A DNA stretch of 64,000 nt from Coix lacryma-jobi var. lacryma-jobi. Lineage: Eukaryota > Streptophyta > Magnoliopsida > Poales > Poaceae. A program made the position numbers and the translations under genes. Below are positions 20,574-32,089 of the stretch, one piece after another. The first letter of the stretch is position 1. Every line of letters starts with the position of its first letter. The stretch is from assembly GCA_009763385.1 (NCBI GenBank), contig CM019823.1, positions 27,929,668-27,993,667 of the forward strand, given 5' to 3'. The notes beneath the pieces are model-generated. The model saw nothing but the letters and a program-made list of their open reading frames with translations. It had not been told where the DNA came from and ran no database searches.

Positions 20574-23500
20574 TGTAACACCTCTGGTGATTAATATGTA
20601 ATTAACCTGACATGTCATCATCTTTAGTCATTAATCATCCTTGTCATGCATTATGTTTGCCTAATGCTTGTTTTGCATTTACCTTTTTCTGGAGTGACTT
20701 GTAGTGATCTCTTTTTCAAAAACCCTAAAGGTCCAAATCTTCCTATAAGGGCAAAATGGTAATTTCATCTCTATGTCTAGCTTTGTGTGAATCTTGTTCA
20801 GTTGAGTGCCCTGATGTTTTGTTGTGTTGGTCAAAGTTCAAAATCAGAAATAGAATTTAAATCCCTTTTGAAAAACCCTAAATTTCCAAACTCTAGTTTT
20901 ACCCTTCCATCTCTAATTCAAAAACTATTCAAAATTTGAGGTTGGTCCTTTTAGCAAAGTTGTAGATCTTGTCAAGAGAAACAACTTTGGTGTTTACAGA
21001 TTTTCAAGTTTCAATATAAAATCAGAAGTAATTTCAAATTCTTTCAAACTTCAATTTTGTCCTCTTTTTGGTTTTCAAAATTATCTCAAAAACTATTAAG
21101 TTTCAGAAAAAGTTTATGTTGACAAAGTTGTAGATCTCCTTTTTCTGCACAACTTTGGTGTTTTGAGTTTTTGCTGCTCAGTTCAAATTTCGGGAGTTAT
21201 TTCAAAAATCCAGTTAGAAGGGAGGATGATGTCTCTGTGCACGAGCTTTAAAGCAAGGGGGCCCTGGCCGACGGCGGCGCAGCCTCAGCCTCGCCGAGCC
21301 CGGCTGACCCGCGTCCGTGTCGCCCGAGGCCAGCGCTAAGCGCTCGACCTCTCCGGTCCCCTACCTCCGCCCACGCCGAGTCAGCCTCGCCGAGCCCGGC
21401 TGACCCGTTCCGTGTCGCCTGAGGCCAGCGCTAGCGCGCTCGACCTCCCCGAGCCCCTACCTACCGCCGCCTCGCCATCCCCTACCCTGCCCTCCTCCTT
21501 CCCCTACGGCCGCGGACAGCGCGCAGCTGCCGGCCGCCGGCAAGCCGCCGCGCCGCGCGCGAGCTCCCGCCCACACCGAGCCGCCCTACCTTGCTCCCTA
21601 CCTCCGTTGATGCCGCGCGAATGCTCCTCACCCCTCGCCCGGACCCCCCCGGCGCTGCCCCGCGGCTATAAAAGCCGCCGAGCTCCGCCATTGCCGCCAC
21701 CACGGCACCCCGAACCACCAGACCACCCCAGCGTCCGCCGAGCCCTCCACCGCCTTCGCCTTGAGCTGCTCCACCTTCCTGAGCAACCAATTTCACCTCT
21801 CCGCCCTCCTCTCGCCGGCGCAGAAGCTTCGTCCCCGACTCCGGCAAACGGCCGCGTTTCGGCTAAGCGAGAAATTCGCCGCCGTGGGTGCTTCTCTTTT
21901 CCCTCCGACCCCTGCCCTCTCTTCCTCACCTCAGCGCGCTCCTAACCGCACCCTCGGCGACCTCTTTTGGTGGACAGAGCCGCCGGACGCCGATCGCCGC
22001 CGAAGAGATCCGCCGAAGCACCACCACCGTCGGACTCCCTCCTCCGACCCTGCACCGCCTCGCCGAGCCTCCCTCCCGACTCACGGTGAGCTCGCGAATC
22101 TTCCCCCACCCTCGGCTTTCCCAGCGCGAGTCCCGAGCGGCCGGTCCGCCGTCCGCCTCGCCTGCAATTCGCCCGAGCCCTGCGGTCCGCCGCGCGATTC
22201 GCCCGAGCCCTGCGAGGAAGGAACACAGTGCTCTTTTCCTTTTTGGAAAGATGTGAATAGTGTTCAGTTTTCATCTTTTTGTGTGATTTTCTGTATGGTT
22301 CCAAAAATTCTGAAAAATTCATGGTAGACTCTTTATACCTTGAAGTATTTTATAAAAATATAAAACTTGACTTTTCTGCAAGAATTTGAAAATGTAAAAT
22401 CCCTCTTTTAATTAATATATGGATGGTTTTGGATTTTTACAAAATCATTCATAACTCCAAAAATCATGAGATAAATTTTTGTGAGTTTTCTATGCCATGT
22501 TTAGTCTCTGGTGAAATTTTGAAGTCTTTTGGAACAAGTTGATTTTTGAGCATTTATTTTAATTGTAAATAGTGCCTTTTGTGAATTAATGACTGATTTT
22601 AATTGAGCACCTTAATGACCTCCAAAAATTATGAAATTTGTTTTGCCATCTTTTATACCATAAAGAACTTATGAGATTAATTTGGTAATTTTTGGAGCAA
22701 CTTCATAAAATGACCTTTTTAAATAATTAGGAAAAATAGAAAATCAAGTATGGTTCATGTTGTATGCCCCGTGATGTGACTTTTGGGATTGTTTACTGTT
22801 CATAGACCCCCACCCTTTTGGTCTATGATGTTTGTGATGTCATGCATGATTTGTGCTTAGGTCGGATAAATGATGCTTAATAGGTTGATTAATTTTGCTT
22901 AGGGATAAAGATAAGTAACTTTATGTCCACACTAAGAAGCTACTTACGCGATGGAAAGTGTACTCTAGAATCAGTAGGTTTTGTCCTGCGTTTTAGCAAG
23001 CCTTTTGTTCATGTCAGCATCCTCATAAGCATACATCATTGCATCCGTATAGTGACCGAAGGAGAAAGCGTCAAAGTCGAAGCAGCCGCTGACGGACCTA
23101 CCCCTGAGGCGACCCCGAGGTCCGACACCTGCACTGCCGACCCCGAGCCTGTCCTCTTTGCTCTTCAAGGCAAACTCCGGTGCATTTTAACTCTTCCTTG
23201 TTTTTATAAAAGGTTTACTTAAAATGTCTTTGAGTTAAACTACTGCATTAGGTTATAGGAGTTGTGTGATGACCTATTACCTGCACTGTTTACCTCCCCC
23301 AGAAGATCCACCTGCCCTGTTTAAAAACTATTTGCAAATGCTTAGTGATGCTATACAATAGATTTGCAATAAAAATGTCAATTTCAAAAGTGTGATCACT
23401 TAAAGAAATTTTTATGGGAATTTGGTTTTACTCCCCGGCCATTGGCTAGGTATCGGATCTGTACCTAGTCAATTGCGAGGAGAGGTTGTCCGAGCGTACG

Positions 23501-24637
23501 ATGCCGTCATGTTGTAGTCTGGGACTCAATAGTTGACACCGACCGGGACAGGGTTGAAAAACTGACAGGACTATTACGCTTGGGTGAGATATAACCAAGG
23601 TATGGTTCTGGCAGAAAAATTTAGGGACCATCCGTATGAGGGTCTGCTGGCCAAGACTTGCAACTATTCACATACTTCGGAAAGCTTTGGCTCCGAGGAA
23701 TCCTTTATTGGACCGACAACCGCGCACTGGGAGTGGAGAGATGGCGGAAGTAGCATGTACCCACGTGGTCGTCGTACCTGGATAGGAGTGGTGTACTGTA
23801 CTTCCGGGTGGCGTAGGACCGGGCCCAATCTTGGAGGAATCGTGGTAGACGAGTTGGCATATGCAAGCTTGGGTGCTACATATGCAGTGTGAATAGGGAT
23901 CCTCAGCTGAGTATTATTTATCCGGATTAACGTTGCTCCTTGGTTATGGAGACTTGGTCACTGACTGTCAACGGAGAGTGGTTCTCAACTAGGTATGTTT
24001 TGAAAGATAAAAAGAATCATGAGCAATGAAGAATTGAGAAATACTGGAATCTTTCCAAAAATAAAACAAGGATTTCAAAATGCTTTTTCTGCAAAATACT
24101 TGATCTTGCTTAAGCCTTACCTTGACTTCCTAAGCCTCTCATTCCTGAGTCTTCTTCCTTTTCTTTAGTCGGGTAAGTCTTGTTGAGTACCCCAGTACTC
24201 AGGGTTTGTTACCCATGCTGCAGGTATGACTGAGTCCCCGATGTGTCCTGCGCCCTGCTGCATGACCATCGTCTAGGAAGAGGCCGATGAGGCCGAAGAA
24301 TAGTTGTGCACCCTCGGGCTGGGTGATTGCAAGTATCTTATTTTGTTGTACTCCGCTACGTTGCCTATTTCTATTACCCGAACATGGTTTGTAATAACTG
24401 CACCTTTAATTTGGAACCTCAGTTTGTAAAAACTAATGTTATTTAAGTCTTCCGCTCTGTATTCCGATGTTATTTGTAAAAGTATCCAGTGCTGTAACCG
24501 AATTGTGAGATGATCCTGCGGACGATGGGCGCTGATGCAGCCCAGTGACGAACAGTCTTAATCACGCGGAACATCGGTTCGGCTGTCAGAGGCTGACGGG
24601 GACCGGTGGGCCATGAGATTAGGTCCGTTACGCCACA
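20574..24637 (+). repeat. 3' LTR of the outer gypsy element (4064 bp)
   Basis: Starts TGTAACACC after the polypurine tract and ends CGCCACA. A TATA box (TATAAAA) lies at 21667-21673 inside a GC-rich U3/R region rich in CCGAGCC. The last 1351 bases match window positions 1-1351. ORFs in the GC-rich part, such as 21412-21945, overlap on several frames and have no recognisable domain. Confidence 0.93.
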
Positions 24638-25973
24638 ATTAGTATTAATAGCAAATTTTGATAGCATTTTAGCGAGATTTTTCATACAGTTACAGTCACA
24701 AATATAATTCACATAGTCTAAGGCACAAATTAACATAATGAAAACTATTTTTACATCACATATTCTAAAAAGAACATCACAAAACTGCTAGATGTTCGGT
24801 ACTTCAGTTACTTCGGTTAACCAAGGCCTAGAACCGATTTTACCGAATAAAGTTCAGTTCCTAAGAACAGAGAACCGAATAGGTAACCGAAATTTCGGTT
24901 CTCGGGAAGTTCAGTTCTAGGTAAAATTTGCCCAGGCTTAATCTGAGGATGACGCGAGCAGTCGCGCCAAAATCCTGATCATGCGCACACTCGAGCAGGT
25001 GTTACTAAAGCAGATAGTGGTACCGAAGGTCTACTCTCCTTATAACTCTTTATGCGCACAGAGAATTAGGACGAAAAATCTTGGATCCACCAGAAGCATT
25101 GAGACTTATGCGCGTGAGAGACTAAAGAAAGTTGGATGTTGGAGCAAGTCTTCCTTTTTATCTTCAATTAGAAGTATACCTCATACGTTGTCGCAACATT
25201 TTCTTAAAAAACTTGTTATACACATAATATTACTATATAATATTTTGTATATTGTGTGTACGAATTTTACTTTTATGTTATTTTATTGTATAAGATCTGG
25301 TAAAACTTAGTAAGCTAATAGAATAATTAATTACATTATAGAAGAATAGGTGACGAAACAATAGCATATACAGATGAATTGTGTGTTCATAGATTAAAGA
25401 TTTAAAGTATTTTACATGATAAAGATGTTATAGATATTTTTAATTAATAAGGGATGACATGGATTTAGTGGAGAATGATGTGGATACCTTGTATAAAACA
25501 TAGAATATTTATTAGTAGGGTCACTTAGTGAGGAATGATGTGAACACCTTACATTGCATGAAGAGAAAAAAAAATAGTAAGGATTAGCTTTATTAGAATT
25601 ATAGATAGCCAGTAAAACAATAAATGGGCATATGAGACTGTCGTAGAAGGGAAAGGAGACGCACGACAGAGGGCAACATAGGCTAACGAAAAACTCTCGT
25701 AACTTTCGATATCAGGAAACTCCCAAAACTCAGGTCTGTAACGACGTAGCTAACTGATATGGAGATGAGAGACAAAAGTAAAAAAAAAACTATTTTTTAT
25801 ATACTAGGGATCCACATGTTTCTCTTTTATATTTTTAGTCTACATAAAATAGATAGACTATTTGCTTATCGCTAGTGATAGTGACTACTTTTTTTTTACT
25901 TTTTTCTTATCACATCGAATCTAGTTAGCTAAATACTAGCTATCAGAGACACCCTAACTGACGTAAAAAATAA

Positions 25974-26068
25974 TAGCTCGAGTGGTAAAGCCAATTCCGC
26001 ATCAGGCTCGCACTCCGCCATGCGGCCATCGGCTCCACTAAACAGCGAACGTTCACCAGATTCAAATC
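25974..26068 (+). other. tRNA-like Pol III promoter motif, possible SINE remnant
   Basis: TAGCTCGAGTGGTAAAG (25974-25990) resembles a tRNA A box, and GATTCAAATC (26059-26068) resembles a B box. The B box sits in a hairpin (CCAGA...TCTGG). The spacing is too long for an ordinary tRNA and no acceptor stem is visible. An oligo-A run follows at about 26107, and a 12-bp direct repeat GCAACTTTCCTT flanks that run. It could be an old SINE or chance. Confidence 0.3.
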
Positions 26069-26376
26069 TGGCGAACGATCAGACAGCTGCAACTTTCCTT
26101 TTTTAGCAAAAAAAAAAAAATTCCGCAACTTTCCTTTGTTGGAAAGTTTTTTTATTTTAGAAAAAAATCATAATTTTTTTAAGCTACAAAGTTATATGTA
26201 TAACTTATACATACAACTTATAAGGATAAGTTATATGAAAAATATGAAAACACAAGAGTTATGTACAACTTATTTTTTCGCATAATTATATATGTTTTGA
26301 ATTTTTTTTCTAGTAACAATTTATGTGTACAAACTTATAACATATAACTTATGTGAGAAACTTAAAAACTGAGGAG

Positions 26377-26640
26377 TTATGAAACACAACTTATTTACAT
26401 GTTATGAAACAAAACTTATGTATCGATATTATTAAACACAAAGAAACAATTAACTTATAATTATGCCAAAATTTCAAAACACAAAAGTTATTAAATATAA
26501 AGAAATAAATTAACTTATAACTTATGTCAAAATTTACAAACACAAAAATTATTCACACATAAAGGAACAAATTAACTTATAACTTAAAAAAACTTAATTA
26601 CAAAAGTTATCAAACACAACTTATAGATAAGTTATTCTAT
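26377..26640. repeat. AT-rich degenerate periodic repeat
   Basis: ACAAAAGTTAT-type and AATTAACTTATAACTTATG-type blocks recur three to four times at roughly 60-70-base spacing. No coding potential. It may be a decayed satellite-like or MITE-derived array. Confidence 0.4.
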
Positions 26641-27320
26641 CCAACCTGTGTACATAAGTTATTCAATACAACCCGTGTGTATAAAGTTGTAAGTTACAAG
26701 TTAATATACACATAAATTGCTATTAGAAAAAATCTTCAAAACATATGCAAGTGAGACCTAGTTCTATTCGTCTCGTTATATAGAACACATAAGTGCAAAC
26801 GAAATTAAAAATAGATACAGAAGTTATAGCATGTTAAAATAAATATTTTGTTTTTTAGTATGACATCAGCATAATGAGAAAAGAAGCAGAGATGCTACGT
26901 GGACGATGGAGGGTGGAATGCCCGTACAGGAAGGAGATATCGTTGCGACCGTCTAGGTGTGCAAACTCAACGCGCGGGGCCGAACCAGAAAAGGGAACAG
27001 AAGCTGCACGTGGTCGGATCGTTCGCTACAATGCACGAAATATATTCATAATGATTGGAAAAAAACAGAAAAAGAAACATTCGCAACTGCATGCGGACCA
27101 CTAACCGCTCGATTGGAAAATAAAAAAAATCATATTTTCTCTAGTACGTGTGCGAGTGCACATGTCCAACTGAAATGGAGCAGCGGACAGACCGTTCGCT
27201 TAACTCGAAACGAGTGAACGTTCGCCGAAATGGATTTGGGTGCGGCCATGCCACACCAAGCGGCAAACCATGTCTCTTCTCAACTTTCTCAATATAGGCA
27301 GACACAATCAACACATATAA

Positions 27321-27661
27321 GGCCTAGTCTAGTTCTTACCGTAAAAACTTTTCACTCATCACATCAAATATTTGAACACATATATGAAGTACATAACATA
27401 AACTTAAAAATAACTAATTACATAGATTGCGTGTAATTTGTGAGACGATTTTTTAAGCTTAAAAAGCTTATGGTTTGACAATATTGTGCTACAGAAAATA
27501 TATGTTAATGATGGATTAATTAGTCTTAATAAATTCATCTCACGGTTTCCAGGTGGAATATATAATTTATTTTCTTATTACTTTATTTTTAATAAATTAA
27601 ATGAGTGTCGGAATATTCGATGTGACATGCAAAACTTTTCACGTCCCAACTAAACGAGACC
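27321..27661. mobile_element. Tourist/PIF-Harbinger-type MITE
   Basis: The ends GGCCTAGTCTAGTT and AACTAAACGAGACC are imperfect inverted repeats flanked by TAA (27318-27320 and 27662-27664), the Harbinger-type duplication. The interior has blocks typical of a widespread grass MITE (TGTGCTACAG, GATGGATTAATTAG, CGATGTGACA). No ORF. Confidence 0.75.
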
Positions 27662-27939
27662 TAAATCGAGCCAATATTGATCTAGTCAGTATCTTATATG
27701 AGTCCGAACAATATTGTGGACATTATTTATTAATACGTGTCTTAGAATTTTATTTGATTTAATTAGATAATAGGAGTATATAGGTCTAGTCCATATTGGG
27801 GATATTAATTGGTGGATGAAAAGTTTTTGGGTGTCACATCAAATGTTGCGGTATTAATTTAGTCTACTAAAAACAGACTAATAAAAAAATTACATATTCC
27901 GTGAGGAAATCATGAGACGAATTTATTAAGATAAATTAA

Positions 27940-29327
27940 GAGGAAAATACACGTCAGGTTCTCGAACTTGGCACGAGGTGTCAATTAGGTTCCCGAACTT
28001 TTAAAGTGATATCTGCAGGTCCCTAAACTTGACAAATCGTGTCATCTAGGTCCCTAACTTTCAAGGTGTTCACCATATATCCCTAAACTTGGTTGGTCAT
28101 GTCATCCCGGTCCCAAACTTTTAAAATAATCACCGTAGGTCCCTCAACTTGGCTAACAGTATTATTCTATTCCAAATGGTATCTAACCCACTATAATAGC
28201 TATGTGATATACTAACTATACATTAAACTAATTATACGTTAAACGTGAATCTAACATACATCAATTAATATATATCATAAAATTGTAAATTATATAAAAT
28301 AATTTACATCAACAAAAAATAAGTATTAAAATAATTTAAAATAATAATTTAGGTTTAAACTATAATATTATTTGCTAATATTTTTTATAAAAAATATATT
28401 ATTATTATTTTAATACTAGTTTTATAGTACGTATTATTTTTTGCTGATAAATTTTTATATAATTATTATTTTAATACTGGTTGTATAGTTTTTTCTGAAT
28501 TTTTTTATAATTATATTATTATTTAATACTACAAACATAGTATTATTTTTAATACTACTTTTTGCCGATGTAAATTATTTTATTATAATTAACACATGTT
28601 AGATCCACGTTTAACGTACATTCAGTATGTCACTCTAACATGTGTCAATTAATATATATATATATCATAAAATTGTAAATTATATAAAATAATTTACATT
28701 AGCAAAAAGTAGTATTAAAAATAATACTATGTTTGTAGTATTAAATAATAATATAATTATATAAAAATTTAGCAGCAAAAAAATTATACAACTAGTATTA
28801 AAATAATAAAATAATTATATAAAAATTTATCAGCAAAAAATAATACTATAAAACTATATTAAAATAATAATAATATAATTTTTATAAAAAAAATATTAGC
28901 AAATAATATTATAGTTTAAAGCTAAATTATTATTTTAAATTATTTAATACTTATTTTTTGCTAATGTAAATTATTTTATATAATTTACAATTTTATGATA
29001 TATATTAATTGATGTATGTTAGATTCACGTTTAACGTATAGTTAGTTTAATGTATAGTTAGTATATCACATAGCTATTATAGTGGGTTAGATAACATTTG
29101 GACTAGAATGACACTGTTAGCCAAGTTGAGGGACCTACGGTGATTATTTAAAAAGTTTGAGACCGGGATGACACGACCAGCCAAGTTTAGGAATATGTGG
29201 TGAACACCTTGAAAGTTAGAGACCTAGATGATACGGTTTGCCAGGGACCAGCAAATATCACTTTAAAAGTTCGGGGACCTAATTAACATCTCGTGCCAAG
29301 TTCGAGGACCTGAGGTGTATTTTCCTC
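27940..29327. mobile_element. Foldback element with very long inverted arms (Mutator-type, 9-bp duplication)
   Basis: Starts GAGGAAAATACAC and ends GTGTATTTTCCTC, flanked by a perfect 9-bp duplication ATAAATTAA (27931-27939 and 29328-29336), the size typical of Mutator-like elements. The two halves are complementary almost throughout: GGTCCCTCAACTTGGCTAAC near 28140 pairs with its complement near 29117, and a ~50-base block at 28515-28565 pairs perfectly with about 28705-28755. The loop is a few tens of bases near 28620. No ORF. An RNA from it would be a single hairpin with arms of about 650 bases. Confidence 0.88.
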
Positions 29328-29520
29328 ATAAATTAATCTTCATTTGCATATATTTACTGTAGCACAACATTATCAAATTATGGACTAATTAGGCTTAAAA
29401 AATTATCTCGTAAAGTTACTATAGTATGTGTAGTTAGTTATTTTTTAGTCTATATTTAATATTTTATGCAGGTCTCCAAACATTCGATGTGATAGGTTAA
29501 AAGTTTTATGATGAGAACTA

Positions 29521-29761
29521 CTCCCTCCATACCCATATTAATTGACGTTTAGGACAGCGACACGGTCTTCAAAACACAACTTTGACCTCTTATTTTTATA
29601 AAAATATTTATGGAAAAGTGATAGATGTATACTTTTATAAAATTATTCTTCAAGACAAATCTATTTATATAATTTTTATATTTGTAAACTTAGAAACTTA
29701 ATAGTTATTGATGATTTATATTTCCAATGTAAAACGTCAACTAATATGGCTATGGAGGGAG
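29521..29761. mobile_element. Stowaway-type MITE
   Basis: CTCCCTCCATACCCATATTA and its inverted copy CTATGGAGGGAG bound 241 bases, flanked by TA on both sides. Inner ends also pair (TTGACGTTTAGGAC / AAAACGTCAACTAA). Same subfamily as 30232-30490. Confidence 0.85.
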
Positions 29762-30231
29762 TAAATACCAAATAGCGCAGAGCATTCTATCGAGCACCTT
29801 GACGACGCTGACATCGAGAGCAGGCAAACTGTCTTTGTTTGACTGAACTACATGTCGGTTTGATTGATTCGTATGACTGATTTTTTTTTTTTTTGAAAAA
29901 AACGCTGTTCTATAGTTGGTTTATACGAATTAAAATCAACGGACTAGCTCAAACAATTAGGACAAGGGTTGTCCTGACAAAGCATTTGCACACATGCATG
30001 GCTTGCGGGCAGCAACCGTCATGGCGCCGCGAATTGAAGCTGCCGCGTCCTTGAAGAATGAAGAGGATTCCGCGTCCTTGGGTCGGTCGCCGCCACCGGC
30101 GGCGCCCTTGCTCCCCGTGGTCATACGGCGGCGCCCGCAAGGACCGCACAACGAGGAGGTGGACTGGTTCCGGTGGACCTCACAGCTGACAAAGGACGAG
30201 ATGGGCACGTGCGGTTTTACTAATACTAGTA

Positions 30232-30490
30232 CTCCCTCCATACCCATATTAGTTGACGTTTTAGAAAAGGTTACAGTCAAACATTGGGAATATAAATCAT
30301 CAATAACTATTAAGTTTCTATATTTACAAATATAAAAATTATATAAATAGATTTGTCTTAAAGAATACTTTCATAAAAGTATATATATATCACTTTTTTA
30401 TAAATATTTTTTCAAAAATATTTGGTCAAAGTTGTGTTTTGAAGACCGTGTCGCTGTCCTAAACGTCAACTAATATGGGTATGGAGGGAG
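30232..30490. mobile_element. Stowaway-type MITE
   Basis: CTCCCTCCATACCCATATTA to CTAATATGGGTATGGAGGGAG, 259 bases, TA on both sides. The long near-perfect inverted ends show a recent insertion of the subfamily also seen at 29521 and 41928. The short ORF 29994-30335 just upstream runs into it and is not supported. Confidence 0.88.
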
Positions 30491-30492
30491 TA

Positions 30493-32086
30493 TACCCTTA
30501 GGCTTAATAATTTTCTGTTCAGTTCCTTGTCCATAAATATAATTCAGTTGGAATTCAAAAACAAGACCTTACATAGACAGATCATTAGAAGTTCTTTTTA
30601 CATGTGTTATGCAATCCTATTTGTTTTGAATAAGTATTACAGTTTTATAAAACTTGCTAGTCAGAATCCTACCTAATAAACAAGGACCAACTCTCAAGGC
30701 CGCTCTTAAGATTTTTTTTTTTTCATTTAGTTCTCCGTGGGTTTTCACTTTTCAGTTTTCACATCTCTGAATTTGACTTCAGATCCCCGGCCCTTTGCTT
30801 CCGAATTACTAGGCCTTAAAAAATGTGTGGTGCGTACGGCCCTTGCATTCATGATCAAAGGAATTAATTTTGAACAGGGCTGCACAAGAGGAGGTAGTAC
30901 GTGAAAGTGATGCACAGTCTGCACAAGAGGAATTAAATGACGGCTGCTAGTGTTTCAAATGCGGCGGAAAAGGAGGAATCCGCCGGCCGCCGCCACCCAA
31001 CTTGCCGAGTCCTGACTGCCGAGGAGCACTATTTTTAGTTTTGTGTGGCGAAGGGTTGCTAGCGCATTCAGAGCAGGGGCGGATCTAAAAATAGTGTGGC
31101 AAGGGTATAGTTTCAATATTTTCTCCACCTTCTCTCCTCAGAACTAAAAATAAAGAATAAAATATTCAGTGATGACTTCTATCAAACATTCACAAATTTA
31201 GGGTGCCTTTTAGCATATTCTCGGTCTCATAGAGACCAATTACATATTTCTTCGGTGTCCCTCGACCAAATTTACCTATTTTTTTAAGACATCATCCAAA
31301 CTGAAGTTTTACTGTAGATGGTTGGATATAGCTTCAATGGTCCGCGTCTTGGTCAGAGGAAAATAGTGCTAACTTATCAACATCGGTTATCATCAATCTA
31401 TTATGAGTTAGTACTCCAGAGATAAAAAATAAACTTATAGGAATGATTGGCGCGTATCCATCTGTTTAAGTTTGACCCGGAAAATAACGCGGAACAGGTA
31501 TACGAATATGCTGATCATTCCAATCGTTCAGAAAGCCAGTAGCGAACCACACAGCTATGGATGCAAGTTCAAAATATTTTGGGTCATTGGGTCGACCCAA
31601 AAAATTGATCAAATGTACTAGAATGACGTTTTTGTAGTTTGAGGAAGATTAAAAAATGAACTAGAATGACATTGGATCGTAATTAGTTGGTTGACCCACA
31701 AAACACCATTGGGTACCTACTTGTATCCCTACACACAGCAACATGCAAACAAGTACCGACCAGTATTCACCACAATACGTATACTGATCATCATGCAACG
31801 GCGCTGTGATTTTTCTTGTTTTTTTATTCATGGATTTTCTTCTTTATTATATGGTGGCCATTGAAAACCAATGAAAGTCCACAGTCAAATAATCACCTTT
31901 TAGAGGAAAGTCCACAGTCAAATAATCACTCAAGATTAGCCCCCTGTGGAAAGTAGCAGGCGGCAACCTTTGTTTGGTGGTCCTGGGCTCAAGCTTGTTC
32001 CAAAGCATACGATTTTCTAAATATATTTGCATATGATGATATGTATACGAATAATCACCTTTCTAGATATTTGCAAACCAAATACC
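30493..32086. other. Gene-free spacer
   Basis: About 1.6 kb between a Stowaway element and a CACTA element. A duplicated phrase around CTGCACAAGAGGA (about 30882 and 30918) and a direct repeat AAAGTCCACAGTCAAATAATCA (about 31874 and 31910, in part) are visible. I see no gene or RNA. Confidence 0.6.
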
Positions 32087-32089
32087 CTA

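Larger units (their letters stand above)
1..24637 (+). mobile_element. Ty3/gypsy chromovirus (Tekay/Del type), nested and broken
   Basis: Long LTR retrotransposon read on the + strand; its left end lies outside the window. Order seen: 3' part of the 5' LTR, primer-binding site, extra ORF, gag, protease, reverse transcriptase-RNase H, integrase with chromodomain, polypurine tract, 3' LTR. The gene order and C-terminal chromodomain place it among plant chromoviruses, and the ~4.06-kb LTR suits the Tekay/Del lineage (family knowledge). Two later insertions split gag, a solo LTR at 3335-7374 and a copia element at 7630-17077. Removing each, with one copy of its 5-bp duplication, restores one reading frame. 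Stops at 2948-2950, 17652-17654 and 19137-19139 show the copy is dead. The bases after the right end (24638 on) begin ATTAG, the likely target duplication; its partner is outside the window. Confidence 0.93.
24638..27317. other. Gene-free AT-rich spacer after the gypsy block
   Basis: I see no supportable gene. It contains a near-duplicate GAATGATGTGGATACCTT / GAATGATGTGAACACCTT pair about 54 bases apart (25478 and 25531), a tRNA-like motif at 25974-26068, and an AT-rich periodic stretch at 26377-26640. The ORF at 26874-27104 has no recognisable domain. Confidence 0.6.
27783..29769. mobile_element. Second MITE of the same family, interrupted by two insertions
   Basis: The left part (27783-27939) and right part (29337-29520) carry the same family blocks as 27321-27661 in inverted order (GTGTCACATCAAATGTT, ATGAGACGAATTTATTAAG, TTTACTGTAGCAC, CATTCGATGTGATAGG). 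A foldback element (27940-29327) and a Stowaway (29521-29761) sit inside it. The right end, ACTAAATACC at about 29769, is approximate, and I could not confirm a target duplication. Confidence 0.55.

Noticed and set aside
21412..22327. Pro/Arg/Ser-rich ORFs in the GC-rich part of the 3' LTR
   Set aside because: High GC content opens several overlapping frames. There is no domain and they are not kept in the solo LTR.
25974..26068. A functional tRNA gene
   Set aside because: The A and B boxes are too far apart, no acceptor stem or anticodon arm can be drawn, and no terminator is well placed. Kept only as a weak tRNA-like motif.
29994..30335. 113-codon ORF
   Set aside because: Its 3' third lies inside a Stowaway element, both strands are open, and no domain or splice context is seen.
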